In this document: in pieces, positions 10,465 through 21,849 of the stretch
How positions within the stretch are numbered: position 1 is the stretch's first letter
Layout of the letters: each line of letters opens with the position of its first letter
Made by a program: the position numbers and the translations under genes
Assembly (NCBI RefSeq): GCF_963169125.1
Contig: NC_084793.1
Location: forward strand, 94,941,071-95,005,070
Length of the DNA stretch: 64,000 nt
Direction: 5' to 3'
Source: Humulus lupulus
Lineage: Eukaryota; Streptophyta; Magnoliopsida; Rosales; Cannabaceae
The notes under the pieces: generated by a model
The model's input: only the letters and a program-made list of their open reading frames with translations
Database searches by the model: none
Told to the model about the DNA's origin: nothing

Positions 10465-11300
10465 TCATCCAGTTAGACTCTGGACATCTTTATTTTTTTG
10501 AGGTGAGGGCATGTCAATTAATGCCTTATTCTTGTCAGGATTAGCCTCTATATCTCGAGCATTCACTATGAATCTTAGAGACTTTCCCGAGGACCCTCTG
10601 AATGAGCATTTTTGTGGATTAAGTCTTATATTGAATTTTTGGAGCACAATGAAGCATTCAGCGATATTGCCCACATGGTTACATTTATGTTTGGACTTGA
10701 CTAAAATATCGTCCACGTAAGCTTCCATGTTTTTCCCTATCTACTCAGCAAACATCCTATTCACCAGTCTTTGGTATGTGGCTCATGCATTCTTGAGCCC
10801 GAAAGACATTACATTGTATAAATACAAGCCCTTATCGGTCATGAAGCTTGTGTGTTCTTGGTCGAGTGCATGCATGGCTATCTGGTTATATCTAGAGTAA
10901 GCATCCATGAATGACATGATGTCGTGACCTGCAGTGGCTTCTATGAGCTGATCAATTCGAGGCAAGGGAAAGCAATCCTTGGGACATGCCTTGTTGAGAT
11001 TCGAATAATCAATGTAGGTTCGCCATTTTCCATTGGGCTTCGGAACCAGTACAAGATTGGCTATCCAATCAGCGTAGAAGGCATCTCGAATAAACCAATT
11101 TGCCTTCAACCTTTCGACCTCCTCTTTCAGGGCTTTCTTTTGGTCATCGTCTAGGAGCCTCCTTTTTTGTTACTTTGTAGGGAAGCTCTTATTTATGTTG
11201 AGTGCATGTCTTATAACACTCAGACTGATCCCTCCCATATCTGAGTGTGACCATGAAAATACATCTTTGTTTTCTCTCAGGAAGTGAGTTAATTGCTATT
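10465..11300 (-). pseudogene. Reverse transcriptase of the Tat element, degenerate
   Basis: RT would copy the element RNA into DNA. Motifs in order: ADWIANLVLVPKPNGKWRTY (about 11060), DYSNLNKACPKDCFPLPRID, HDIMSFMDAYSRYNQIAM, MSFGLKNA (about 10785), then the catalytic MEAYVDDILVKSKHK at 10728, and LNPQKCSFRGSSGKSLRFIV. The Gly usual after DAYS is an Arg here. Stops at about 10780, 10732 and 10462 and upstream damage (11110-11300) inactivate it. Upstream (11300-11530) is the linker region with acidic residues and DVFSWSHSDM. Confidence 0.85.
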
Positions 11301-11529
11301 TCGAATCCTTGGAAAGGTTATTTCCTATTTTCACCACCCTCGTGGTATCTTTCTCATCGAGCTTTACTTCTTCAAGATCCTCAATTGGTCCGACATTGGC
11401 CCTTTCTTCCTCTACTGTAGGGTCGATCTCTTCTTCGATTTCGAAGATGGATCTGCTCATTTCCCAAATAAGAACAAGTGCTTATGCACTTGTTTGGTTC
11501 TTCCCTCTCATGGAAATGCTATAGCATTC

Positions 11530-12118
11530 TCATATAGTGAGCTGGTCTCCCTTTAGTGTCCCAATCCCACTAGACATCGAGAACGTGATGGACAAATGCC
11601 TAACAGACGACACTACCCCCAGCCCAATCAGGGCTGGTCTCCCGAGCAGTACATTGTAGTCAGATAGGGTGTCCACCACTATAAACTCCATCATCTTGGT
11701 CACCGAGGATGGATGGTCTCCCAAGATTAATGGGTGCTCAATGGATTCCGTGCTAACAATCTCTTCTCCTGAAAATCCATACAATGTTGTTGCAAAAGCT
11801 TTCAAATCTCGAAGCGTGAGTCCCATCTTTTCTAGAGTAGCCTTATAAAGGATATTAATTGAGCTCCCATTATCAATCAGGACTCTGTGCACCCTTTTAT
11901 TGGTGAGTTGAATTGTGATGACCAGAGGGTCATTGTGGGGAAATCGCATATGCGATGCATCCTCTTCTGTAAAAGTAATGGGTTGAGACTCAACCCTTTG
12001 TTGCTTTGGAGCTCGCGATTCAAGTTCGTAGGGAGACCCATCTCCCGTCTTGAGCTCGTTCACATATCTCTTCTAGGAACTTTTGCATGATTTAGTAAGG
12101 CGTGGTCCTCCGAAGATG
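11530..12118 (-). pseudogene. Aspartic protease of the Tat element
   Basis: The retropepsin-like protease would cut Gag and Pol. The ORF shows PLVITIQLTNKRVHRVLIDN then GSSINILY, where the DNGSS box is the Tat form of the catalytic DTG/DSG. It continues with LTLRDLKAFATTLYGFSGEE and YNVLLGRPALIGLG, the usual C-terminal block. Upstream residues to 12118 (TIFGGPRLTKSCKSS, then a stop) belong to the Gag end. Directly beyond, at 12119-12123, is the target duplication of the nested element. This is the best preserved domain of the element. Confidence 0.8.
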
Positions 12119-12123
12119 GTTAC

Positions 12124-14522
12124 TATAACGCTCTGGTTACCCTAGAATAGTTACGGTGAACGGTGGACCGGAAATTTGACTCGCTACCCGAGTCCTTTGG
12201 TCAAAAACGTGCTCTAAGTGTAATTAACAGGTTAAGGTATAAAACTAATAAAAAAGGAAATGGATATTTTCATTACAAACTGCTCTGCAGAGCTAATCAA
12301 AAAATTTACAAGTTGTTCTCAGTACAAAATGGTCACTACTATTTTAAATTTACAATCCTGCCGACCTAAGCAGCAAAAATAGGGTAAACCCCCTAGTTCC
12401 TCTGAGAACTCCTTGGCCGTGGTGGTCAAGCGGCCGCATATGTACACATCACCACCTAAGCTCTCCACTCAAGGCTAGGTGAGCTTTTCTTTTCCTTTAC
12501 CTGCACCACATAGCACTCATGAGCCAAAGCCCAGCAAGAAAACATAACACTATTCATAAACATTATCAAATAATTATCATTATAACCACACTGAGCATAA
12601 AGCTTTCATACAAATGAGTGAACATCACATGAGGTCTTGATAAACCATACTGAGTGACTGACAAGCAAGTCACTAATTCAAATGGAAGAGTGGCTGCTAG
12701 GTAAGCCACTAGCCTTCAACAGGTTATGGTAAACCATACTGAGTGACTGACAAGCATGTCACTGTTTCAAGTGGGAGAGTGGCTGCTAGGTAAGCCACTA
12801 GCCTCCAAGCGCTTATTTCATTCATCGACCCTCGAGGTCGGTCTGGCATTAATGCTCTTTGAGTCATTCAATGCTGATAGTCGATTAGATCTAATCTTTA
12901 TTGGCTTGCATTAACACGCTAAGGCCGTCCTGACTAATGAGTCAGCGCAGTGTGACCAGTGCCCAATACCACTGCCGAACCTGACTAATAAGTCACAACT
13001 TCACAGTTGATACTAGCACCTTTGCCAAATCTGACTAATGAGTCAGTACCATGCACAAGTGAGCAACATATGCTAAGCATTCTATATTCAATCCATGTCC
13101 ATATTTACACAACCAGCATGCCTCATGAATATCTATGCATGTCATACTTAGGGTGCAGTTTTCTTACCTCTGGTTCGAGCTAGAATGAATAAAAGAACGA
13201 CCCCTGAGAACGATCAACCTTTTGGTCCTTTAGCGGTTACCTGGTCATAACCAAATATGGGATTCCATCAATAAAATGAATAATAAAAGGTTCCCAAACC
13301 AAAACCTAACCTCTGCGACATCAAACACTACTCAACCGGGTGGTAGGTTCAACCCTGAGGCCTTAGGCTTGAATCCCCATGCTAAAAACACTATTCTGGC
13401 CAAAATTGCCTTAAGGGCCGCAGCCCTTCCCATCTGCGTCGCGGTGCGCCTCCAAACAGAGGCGGCCTAACCCTGACAAGCACCATGGGCCGTGGCGCAC
13501 CTATGTCGTGTCGCGGCTTAATACCCATTTCAGCTAAAAACCAGCAACGCACCAGCAAACTCCCCTGTGTTTTTCCCTTGAAACTAGCCCTTCAAACCAA
13601 CCCAAAACACCAACCTAACACCCAATTTAACCCCTAAACTTCACCTATAACTCACCCCCATCAAAACCAAAGTAAAACATCAACCTAACTCCCTTTGATT
13701 CCAACTATCCACCAAGTGATTACAAGCTGAAACTCAAAGCTTAAACAGAGTATAACCAGAAAGTTAATGGATAAAACTTACCTCAAACCTGGAATTAAAC
13801 CCTCTCTAATGGCTGAACCAAGTCCACAACCTCAGCCCCTTGATTTCCTAGCTTAATTCAACACTTTGAGCTCAAAAACTCCAAAGAGAAAATGGAGGAA
13901 ATGGACGTACGGGAAGGAGGATTTCTTGCTCTGTTTCTGTACGGTTTCTACAGCCATCTAAAACTTCACATATATCCAAGCCAAATGACCAAAATGCCCC
14001 TAGGTTATTTAAGGCTTCTAAAACCATTTCAATGGTAAATTTGGTACTTTCCACCTATCCCGTTAATCATAATTAACGCTTCCCAATTCCCGCTAATCTC
14101 AATATTCTCAAACACCAATAATTCACATCTTGTTACCCTTTAATGCCTGGTAACACTCTAATCATTAAAAACACCCCGAGACTCACCCCGAGCCCCGAGC
14201 TTAAGCCTGATATGACCAAACCGATAATTAATATACCATGATCGTCTCATGCCGAATGGCTCGAACAAACCCACATCATAATGTGGTCTTAAAATATATC
14301 ACCAACATGCGTACAAATAAACAATTTACCCTCAACGGGCCAAATTACCATCACACCCCTGAAATTAGAGATATGGACTCACATGCATGCATTTCACATC
14401 ATATTATAATATAATCAACATATACATGCATTTTATCAATCAATAACGTAATTAAGCAAGTATGGCCCTCCCGGCCTACTATTCATGTTGTTAAACACAT
14501 CGGAGAATTTCGGGGCATTACA
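12124..14522 (-). repeat. 3' LTR of nested Tekay-like element (2399 bp)
   Basis: Matches 19507-21844. It contains an imperfect tandem duplication of about 89 bp (12641-12808, units with ACCATACTGAGTGACTGACA) and three spaced copies of CTGACTAATGAGTCA-like sequence (12930-13050). A 54-bp segment at 13176-13229 is absent from the other LTR. On the element strand, GAGGTAAG (about 13777-13785) and GGTGCAGGTAAAGGAAAAG (about 12490-12510) match blocks in other LTRs in the window. Confidence 0.95.
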
Positions 14523-14539
14523 ACTATCCCCTCCTTACT
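14523..14539 (-). other. Polypurine tract of nested element
   Basis: The minus strand reads AGTAAGGAGGGGATAGT directly before the LTR start TGTAATGCC. The older Tekay-like remnant has the same tract type at 60825. Confidence 0.8.
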
Positions 14540-14557
14540 GAAATTTCGTCCTCGAAA

Positions 14558-17500
14558 TTACCTAAACAGCTCGGGATACCGACTCTGCATATCTGACTCC
14601 AGCTCCCAGGTCGCCTCCTCGACCTTGCTATTCCTCCACAATACCTTAACCAAAGGTATTGTCTTATTCCTGAGGACCTTGTCCTTTCTGTCAAGTATCT
14701 GAAATGGCTGCTCCTCAAAGGAGAGATCTGGCTCAAGCTCCAGATCTTCATAACTCAGAATATGGCCCACATCAGATACATACCTCCGAAGAGCTGATAC
14801 ATGGAATACGTTATGCACGGCAGACAACGCCGGAGGCAAGGCCAATCTGTAAGCCACCTGACCAATCCTCTCCAGGATCTCAAATGGACCTACAAATCTA
14901 GGACTCAGCTTGCCTTTCTTCCCAAACCTTCTCACCCCTTTCCATGGTGAGACTCTAAGGAAAACATAGTCTCCTACCTGGAACTCCACATTCTTGCGCT
15001 TGGGATCTGCATAGCTCTTCTGTCTACTCTGAGAGGCAAGCATTCGAGCTCTAATCTTCTCAATAGCCTCACTGGTCCTATGAACGACATCAGGACCTAA
15101 GTATCTCCTTTCTTCTGTCTCATCCCAATGGATGGGAGATCTACACTTCCTACCATACAGCATCTCATAAGGTGCTACTCCAATGGTAGATTGGTAACTA
15201 TTGTTGTAGGAGAATTCTATCAAAGGCAGATACTTACTCAAAGATCCACCGAAATCCAGCACACATGCTCAGCATGTATTCCAATATCTGGACCGTCCTC
15301 TCAGATTGCCCATCTATCTGAGGATGATAAGCTGTACTGAACTTCAACTTTGTCCCCATGGCTTTCTGCAAACTCCCCCAGAACTTGGAAGTAAAAGTGG
15401 GGTCCCGATCTGACACGATCGACCTAGGTGCACCATGGAGCCCCACGATCTCTCTCACATAGAGATCTGCATACGGATCAACTGTATATGTAGTCCTCAT
15501 TGGCAGAAAGTGAGCTGACTTGGTGTAGCGATCCACTATCACCCAAATGGAGTCATGCTGACCAGTAGTCCTGGGTAAGCCCACCACAAAATCCATCGTG
15601 ATGTCTTTCCACTTCCACTCCGGAATATCCAGAGGCTGCAGTGTCCCTGCCGGCCTCTGATGCTCAGCCTTGACCTGTTGACATGTCAAGCACTTAGCCA
15701 CATACTCTACTACATCTCTCTTCATCCCCGGCCACCAATATAACGATCTCACATCCTGGTACATCTTCGTGGTGCCTGGATGCAAAGAGTAAGGTGTAGT
15801 ATGAGATTCATCCACAATCTCTTGCCTCAGTGCAGTGTCTAACGGAACACATATCTGCCCCTTGTATCTCAACAAGCCTACCTCAGACACTGTATAATCC
15901 CTGGATGCTCCAGCCAGAACATCCTCTCTGATCTTGATCAGCTGAGGATCACTCAACTGACCCTCTTTGATCCTTTCTAACAGCGTAGACTGTAGTGTAA
16001 TGTTAGCCAACTGGCCCACCAGCAACTCTATACCAGCTCTGGTCATATCATCTGCTAACTCTCTGGCTATCAGCCTCATACCATGAATCTGCCCCGGACC
16101 CTTCCGGCTTAAAGCATCAGCTACCACATTGGCTTTCCCTGGATGATACAGAATCTCACAATCATAGTCTTTCACTAACTCCAACCAACGTCTTTGCCTC
16201 ATATTCAGGTCTTTCTGGGTGAAGAAGTACTTCAGGCTCTTGTGGTCTGTATAGATCTCACACTTCTCTCCATAGAGATAATGCCTCCATATCTTCAAAG
16301 CAAAAACCACAGCCACCAACTCCAAATCATGAGTAGGATACCTCTTCTCATACTCCTTCAACTGACGAGAAGCATAAGCTATAACCTTCTCTGATTTCAT
16401 CAAAACACAGCCCAAACCCTGATGAGAAACATCACAGTAAATCACAAACTTCTCCTAATTTGCTGGAAGACTCAGAATCAGAGCTGTAATTAATCTCTGC
16501 TTCAGTTCCTGGAAGCTGTTCTCACACTTATCTGACCACACAAATTTCTGGCTCTTGCGTGTCAGCTCAGTCAAAGCACTAGCAATCTTCGAGAACCCTT
16601 CCACGAACCGCCTGTAATAACCTGCCAATCCAAGGAAACTTCTAACCTCAGAAGCATTCTTTGGCCTTGGCCAATCTCTGACCGCTTCGATCTTTACTGG
16701 ATCTACCTTAATCCCCTCCTTACTGACAATGTGTCCAAGAAAGGATACCTGAGACAACCAGAATTCACACTTCTTGAACTTTGCAAACAATATGTGTTCT
16801 CTCAGTCTCTGTAGAACCAACCTCAGATGTTGCTCATGCTCTAACTCAGTCTGAGAATATACCAGTATATCATCGATGAAGACGATCACAAACTGGTCTA
16901 AGTAATCCTTGAACACTCTGTTCATCATATCCATAAAAGCAGCAGGGGCATTAGTCAATCCAAATGACATAACTAGAAACTCATAATGCCCATACCTGGT
17001 ACGAAAGGCAGTCTTTGGTATGTCTCCCTCCTTGACCCTAAACTGATGATAACCAGAACGAAGGTCGATCTTAGAGAATACCTTCATACCTTGCAACTGA
17101 TCGAACAGATCATCTATCCTTGGCAAAGGATATCGGTTCTTAATTGTCAACTTATTCAGTTCCCTGTAATCTATACACATTCTCAGAGAACCATCTTTCT
17201 TCTTTACAAACAGAACTGGCGCACCCCAGGGTGAGAAACTAGGTCTGATAAAACCCAAGTCTAACAGCTCTTGAAACTATACCTTTAATTCTTTCAACTC
17301 AGCTGGGGCCATTCTGTATGGTGCTCTAGACACTGGCTTCGTCCCTGGTGCCAGTTCTATAACGAACTCAATCTCCCTGTGTGGTGGCAATCCTGGCAAA
17401 TCTTCTGGAAACACATCCAGAAACTCACATACAAGTCTAGTATCCTCTGGTCTCATTGGCATGACCTGAGTGGTGTCAACCACACTGGCTAAGAATCCAA

Positions 17501-19127
17501 TGCAACCTCTCTGCAGTAGATCCCTGGCCCTCAACACAGAAATCATAGGAATGCGGGGTCCATGCACAGTACCAACAAACACAAAAGGATCCTCACCTTC
17601 AGGCTCAAAGGTGACCATCTTCCTTCTGCAGTCAATGGTTGCCCCATACTTTGCCAAGCAATCCATACCCAGTATCATATCAAAGTCAGTCATAACTAAC
17701 TCTATCAAGTCCACTGACAACTCTCTGCCCTCTACTGTCACTGGCAAAGATCTGACCCATCTTCTAGATACCACTAACTCTCCAGTGGGTAACAAAGTAC
17801 CAAACCCCACAGCATAGAAATCACAAGGTCTACACAACCTATCAATAATGCTACTAGCAACAAAGGAATGTGTAGCACCAGAATCAATTAACACATGATA
17901 AGGGGTTCCTACACTAAGAAGCTGACCTGTAACAACTGAGGGGGAAGCCTCGACTTCTGCTTGAGTCAACGTGAACACTCGAGCTGGGGCTGAGCTGTCC
18001 ACCTTTCTGGGTTCTTCTTTCCCTATCTGAGGGCAATCTTTCTTAAGATGACCCACTACTCCACACAAATAGCAGGCCTTTGCCCTACACTCTCCCAAAT
18101 GGCGCCTCTTGCACCTAAGGCATTCGGGACGAGTCTTCCAGGCTTCACTACCCCCAGGACGACCCATTGTAATACCACGGGGTCTCCTGTCAGGACCTAG
18201 AACTGGGAAGGTATCAGGAACCTTCCTCTTCTGATCACTGGGGCCAACACCCCTATCGGAACCAACAAATGGAGGAATTGTCCTCCTGAAATCCTTTATG
18301 GCTGCACTGTCATGCCAGATCTTGGTCTCTGCACTCTCACTTGTGAGTGCCTTCTCCACCACCTGTGCATAAGTAGTGACTCTTGCCACAGTGGTGATGT
18401 GAACGTCACGGGCTAACCTGGGCTGTAGCCCCTGGAGGAATCTCTCTCTCCTGGTCCCATCAGTGGGCACCAATTCCTTGGCAAACTTTGCCAAACGGTC
18501 AAACTTTAAGGCATACTCAGTTACTAATAAGCTTCCCTGAAATAGCCTCATAAATTCATTGGCCTTTGCCGCTCTAATAGCGTCATTATAGTACTTCTCA
18601 TTGAACAAGGTCTGAAACTCCTCCCAGCTCAAGAGATTAACATTCTTGGTCTGACCAACCACCTCCCACCAAATCCGGGCATCATCCCGAAACATATAGG
18701 TAGCACAGGCCGCCCTCTCACTACCAACTACCCTCATAAAGTCAAGAATAGTGGTAATCATGCTCATCCATTATTCATCCTTGGTAGGATCTGCACTTCC
18801 TTCAAACACAGGAGGTTGTTGCTTCCTGAACCGCTCATAAAGAGGTTCCAATCTGTTTCCAACCTCAGGCAATTGCCCAGTAACTGGCACCGACACAGAA
18901 GGTGCCTCTGTAACACTGGCCACTACAGGCACTTGTTGTTGTCTCAAGAGACGAAGCTCCTCTCCCTGTTTCAACACTATAGCCTGCAAATCATTAAACA
19001 ACTACTGCCAGTTTGCAAGTGCTGGCTGTGGAATCTGGGATTGGTCATTCTCTTGACCCTGACTGTTATCATTATTCTGACTCTGACCACTCTGGCCAGC
19101 TGCAGTGTCTGTCTGTTCTGGGTTCAT
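14558..19127 (-). pseudogene. Gag-Pol polyprotein of the Tekay-like element, with four stops and a frameshift
   Basis: One frame from the ATG at 19127 (MNPEQTDTAAGQ) runs to about 15262. Gag: core with QQPPVFEGSADPTKDE and ARIWWEVVGQTKN, then CLRCKRRHLGEC and CYLCGVVGHLKKDC (zinc knuckle, about 18040-18130). Protease: VLIDSGATHSF (about 17880). [35 protein letters not shown], catalytic [10 protein letters not shown] (about 16870). RNase [14 protein letters not shown] and [10 protein letters not shown]. Integrase: HHCC ending CLTCQQVK, then [17 protein letters not shown] and [10 protein letters not shown]. The tail, KTIPLVKVLWRNSKVEEATW, is chromodomain-like. In-frame stops lie at 19002-19004, 18771-18773, 17277-17279 and 16455-16457. 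A 2-bp loss near 15262 shifts to the last frame. Otherwise the frame is remarkably clean. Confidence 0.95.
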
Positions 19128-19485
19128 TCTGTCACTGATACCTTACTGAAACAATAACCAATATGGCCAGTCAGGTAGTAATAACTAAACCTCTTGCCGC
19201 CCCACGGTCCAAGAACAAGCAGACAATTATCATATTCCACAGTCATTCAATATTCACAAACAGATACATGTTTATGGCACTCAGCACTCAGCATGTATCA
19301 CATAACAATTCATAATATTTCAAGGGCACAAGGCCAACACAGTGACTCATGCATACAGGTAAAGCATTTGCACCATATTTAGGCAGTTATGCACATAACT
19401 ACATAAAGAGTTACCAAACCATGAGTCGAGCTTGACTTCAGTGATGTGTGTACATGCCCAGCTAGTCTACAGAAACCTTAACCTT

Positions 19486-19503
19486 GGCATTGCATTGATA
19501 CCA
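19486..19503 (-). other. Primer-binding site, initiator-Met type
   Basis: The minus strand reads TGGTATCAATGCAATGCC, three bases after the 5' LTR. TGGTATCA is the usual 3'-end complement of initiator tRNA-Met in plant LTR elements; the following bases diverge from the common TGGTATCAGAGC. Confidence 0.75.
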
Positions 19504-19506
19504 TGT

Positions 19507-21844
19507 TGTAACGCCCTGGTTACCCCAGAACAGTTACGGTGAACGGTGGACCGGAAATTTGACTCACTACCCGAGTCCTTTGGTCAAAAACGTGCTCTAA
19601 GTGTAATTAACAGGTTAAGGTATAAAACTAATAAAAAAGGAAATGGATATTTTCATTACAAACTGCTCTGCAGAGCTAATCAAAACATTTACAAGTTGTT
19701 CCAGTACAAAATAGTCACTGCTATTTTAAATTTACAATCCCGCCGACCTAAGCAGCAAAAATAGGGTAAACTCCCTAGTTCCTCTGAGAACTCCTTAGCC
19801 GTGGTGGTCAAGCGGCCGCATATGTACACATCACCACCTAAGCTCTCCACTCAAGGCTAGGTGCGCTTTTCTTTTCCTTTACCTGCACCACATAGCACCC
19901 ATGAGCCAAAGCCCAGTAAGAAAACATAACACTATTCATAAACATTATCAAATAATTATCATTATAACCACATTGAGCATAAAGCTTTCATACAAATGAG
20001 TGAACATCACATGAGGTCCTGATAAACCATACTGAGTGACTGAGAAGCAATTTACTAATTCAAATGGAAGAGTGGCTGCTAGGTAAGCCACTAGCCTTCA
20101 ACAGGTTCTGGTAAACCATACTGAGTGACTGACAAGCATGTCACTGTTTCAAGTGGGAGAGTGGCTGCTAGGTAAGCCACTAGCCTCCAAGCGCTTATTT
20201 CATTCATCGACCCTAGAGGTTGGTCTGGCATTAATGCTCTTTGAGTCATTCAATGTTGATAGTTGATTAGATCTAATCTTTATTGGCTTGCGTTAACACG
20301 CTAAGGCCGTCCTGACTAATAAGTCAGCGCAGTGTGACCAGTGCCCAATACCACTGCCGAACCTGACTAATAAGTCACAACTTCACAGTTGATACTAGCA
20401 CCTTTGCCAAATCTGACTAATGAGTCAGTACCATGCACAAGTGAGCAACATATGCTAAGCATTCTATATTCAATCCATGTCCATATTTACACAACCAGCA
20501 TGCCTCATGAATATCTATGCATGTCATACTTAGGGTGCAGTTTTCTTACCTCTGGTTTTAGCGGTTACCTGGTCATAACCAAATATGGGATTCCATCAAT
20601 AAAATGAATAATAAAAGGTTCCCAAACCAAAACCTAACCTCCGGGACATCAAACACTACTCAACCGGGTGGTAGGTTCAACCCCGAGGCCTTAGGCTTGA
20701 ATCCCCATGCTAAAAACACTATTCTGGCCAAAATTGCCTTAAGGGCCGCAGCCCTTCCCATCTGCGTCGCAGTGCGCCTCCAAACAGAGGCGGCCTAACC
20801 CTGACAAGCACCATGGGCCGTGGCGCACCTATGTCGTGTCGCGGCTTAATACCCATTTCAGAACCAGCAACGCACCAGCAAACTCCCCTGCGTTTTTCCC
20901 TTGAAACCAGCCCTTCAAACCAACCCAAAACACCAACCTAACACCCAATTTAACCCCTAAACTTCACCTATAACTCACCCCCATCAAAACCAAAGTAAAA
21001 CATCAACCTAACTCCCTTTGATTCCAACTATCCACCAAGTGATTACAAGCTGAAACTCAAAGCTTAAACAGAGTATAACCAGAAAGTTAATGGATAAAAC
21101 TTACCTCAAACCTGGAATTAAACCCTCTCTAATGGCTGAACCAAGTCCACAACCTCATCCCCTTGATTTCCTAGCTTAATTCCACACTTTGAGCTCAAAA
21201 ACTCCAAAGAGAAAATGGAGGAAATGGCGTACGGGAAGGAGGATTTCTTGCTCTGTTTCTGTACGGTTTCTACAGCCATCTAAAACTTCACATATATCCA
21301 AGCCAAATGACCAAAATGCCCCTAGGTCATTTAAGGCTTCTAAAACCATTTCAATGGTAAATTTGGTACTTTCCACCTATCCCGTTAATCATAATTAACG
21401 CTTCCCAATTCCCGCTAATCTCAATATTCTCAAACACCAATAATTCACATCATGTTACCCTTTAATGCCCGGTAACACTCTAATCATTAAAAACACCCCG
21501 AGACTCACCCCGAGCCCCGAGCTTAAGCCTGATATGACCAAACCGATAATTAACATACCATGATCGTCTCATGCCGAATGGCTCAAACAAACCCACATCA
21601 TAATGTGGTCTTAAAATATATCACCAACATGCGTACAAATAAACAATTTACCCTCAACGGGCCAAATTACCATCACACCCCTGAAATTAGAGATATGGAC
21701 TCACATGCATGCATTTCACATCATATTATAATATAATCAACATATACATGAATTTTATCAATCAATAACGTAATTAAGGAAGTATGGCCCTCCCGGCCTA
21801 CTATTCATGCTGTTAAACACATCGGAGAATTTCGGGGCATTACA
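19507..21844 (-). repeat. 5' LTR of nested Tekay-like element (2338 bp)
   Basis: Near copy of 12124-14522, ends TGTAACGCC...GGCATTACA on the plus strand. It lacks the 54 bp at 13176-13229 and a 6-bp stretch near 13530. The 89-bp tandem pair is at about 20023-20190. It should drive the gag-pol RNA leftward. Confidence 0.95.
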
Positions 21845-21849
21845 GTTAC

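Larger units (their letters stand above)
12124..21844 (-). mobile_element. Complete Tekay-like Ty3/gypsy chromovirus nested in the Tat element
   Basis: A 9.7-kb element with two LTRs, a primer site, polypurine tract and one long Gag-Pol frame. Both flanks carry the 5-bp target duplication gttac (12119-12123 and 21845-21849). The LTRs are nearly identical (by eye 2-3% plus a 54-bp deletion), so insertion is recent. The right LTR keeps TG...CA ends; the left starts TATAACG (G to A). The Tekay-like call rests on the single frame, Met-type primer site, double Cys motif Gag, PR-RT-RH-INT order and the chromodomain-like tail. Four in-frame stops and one frameshift mean it needs another copy's proteins to move. 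Confidence 0.95.
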
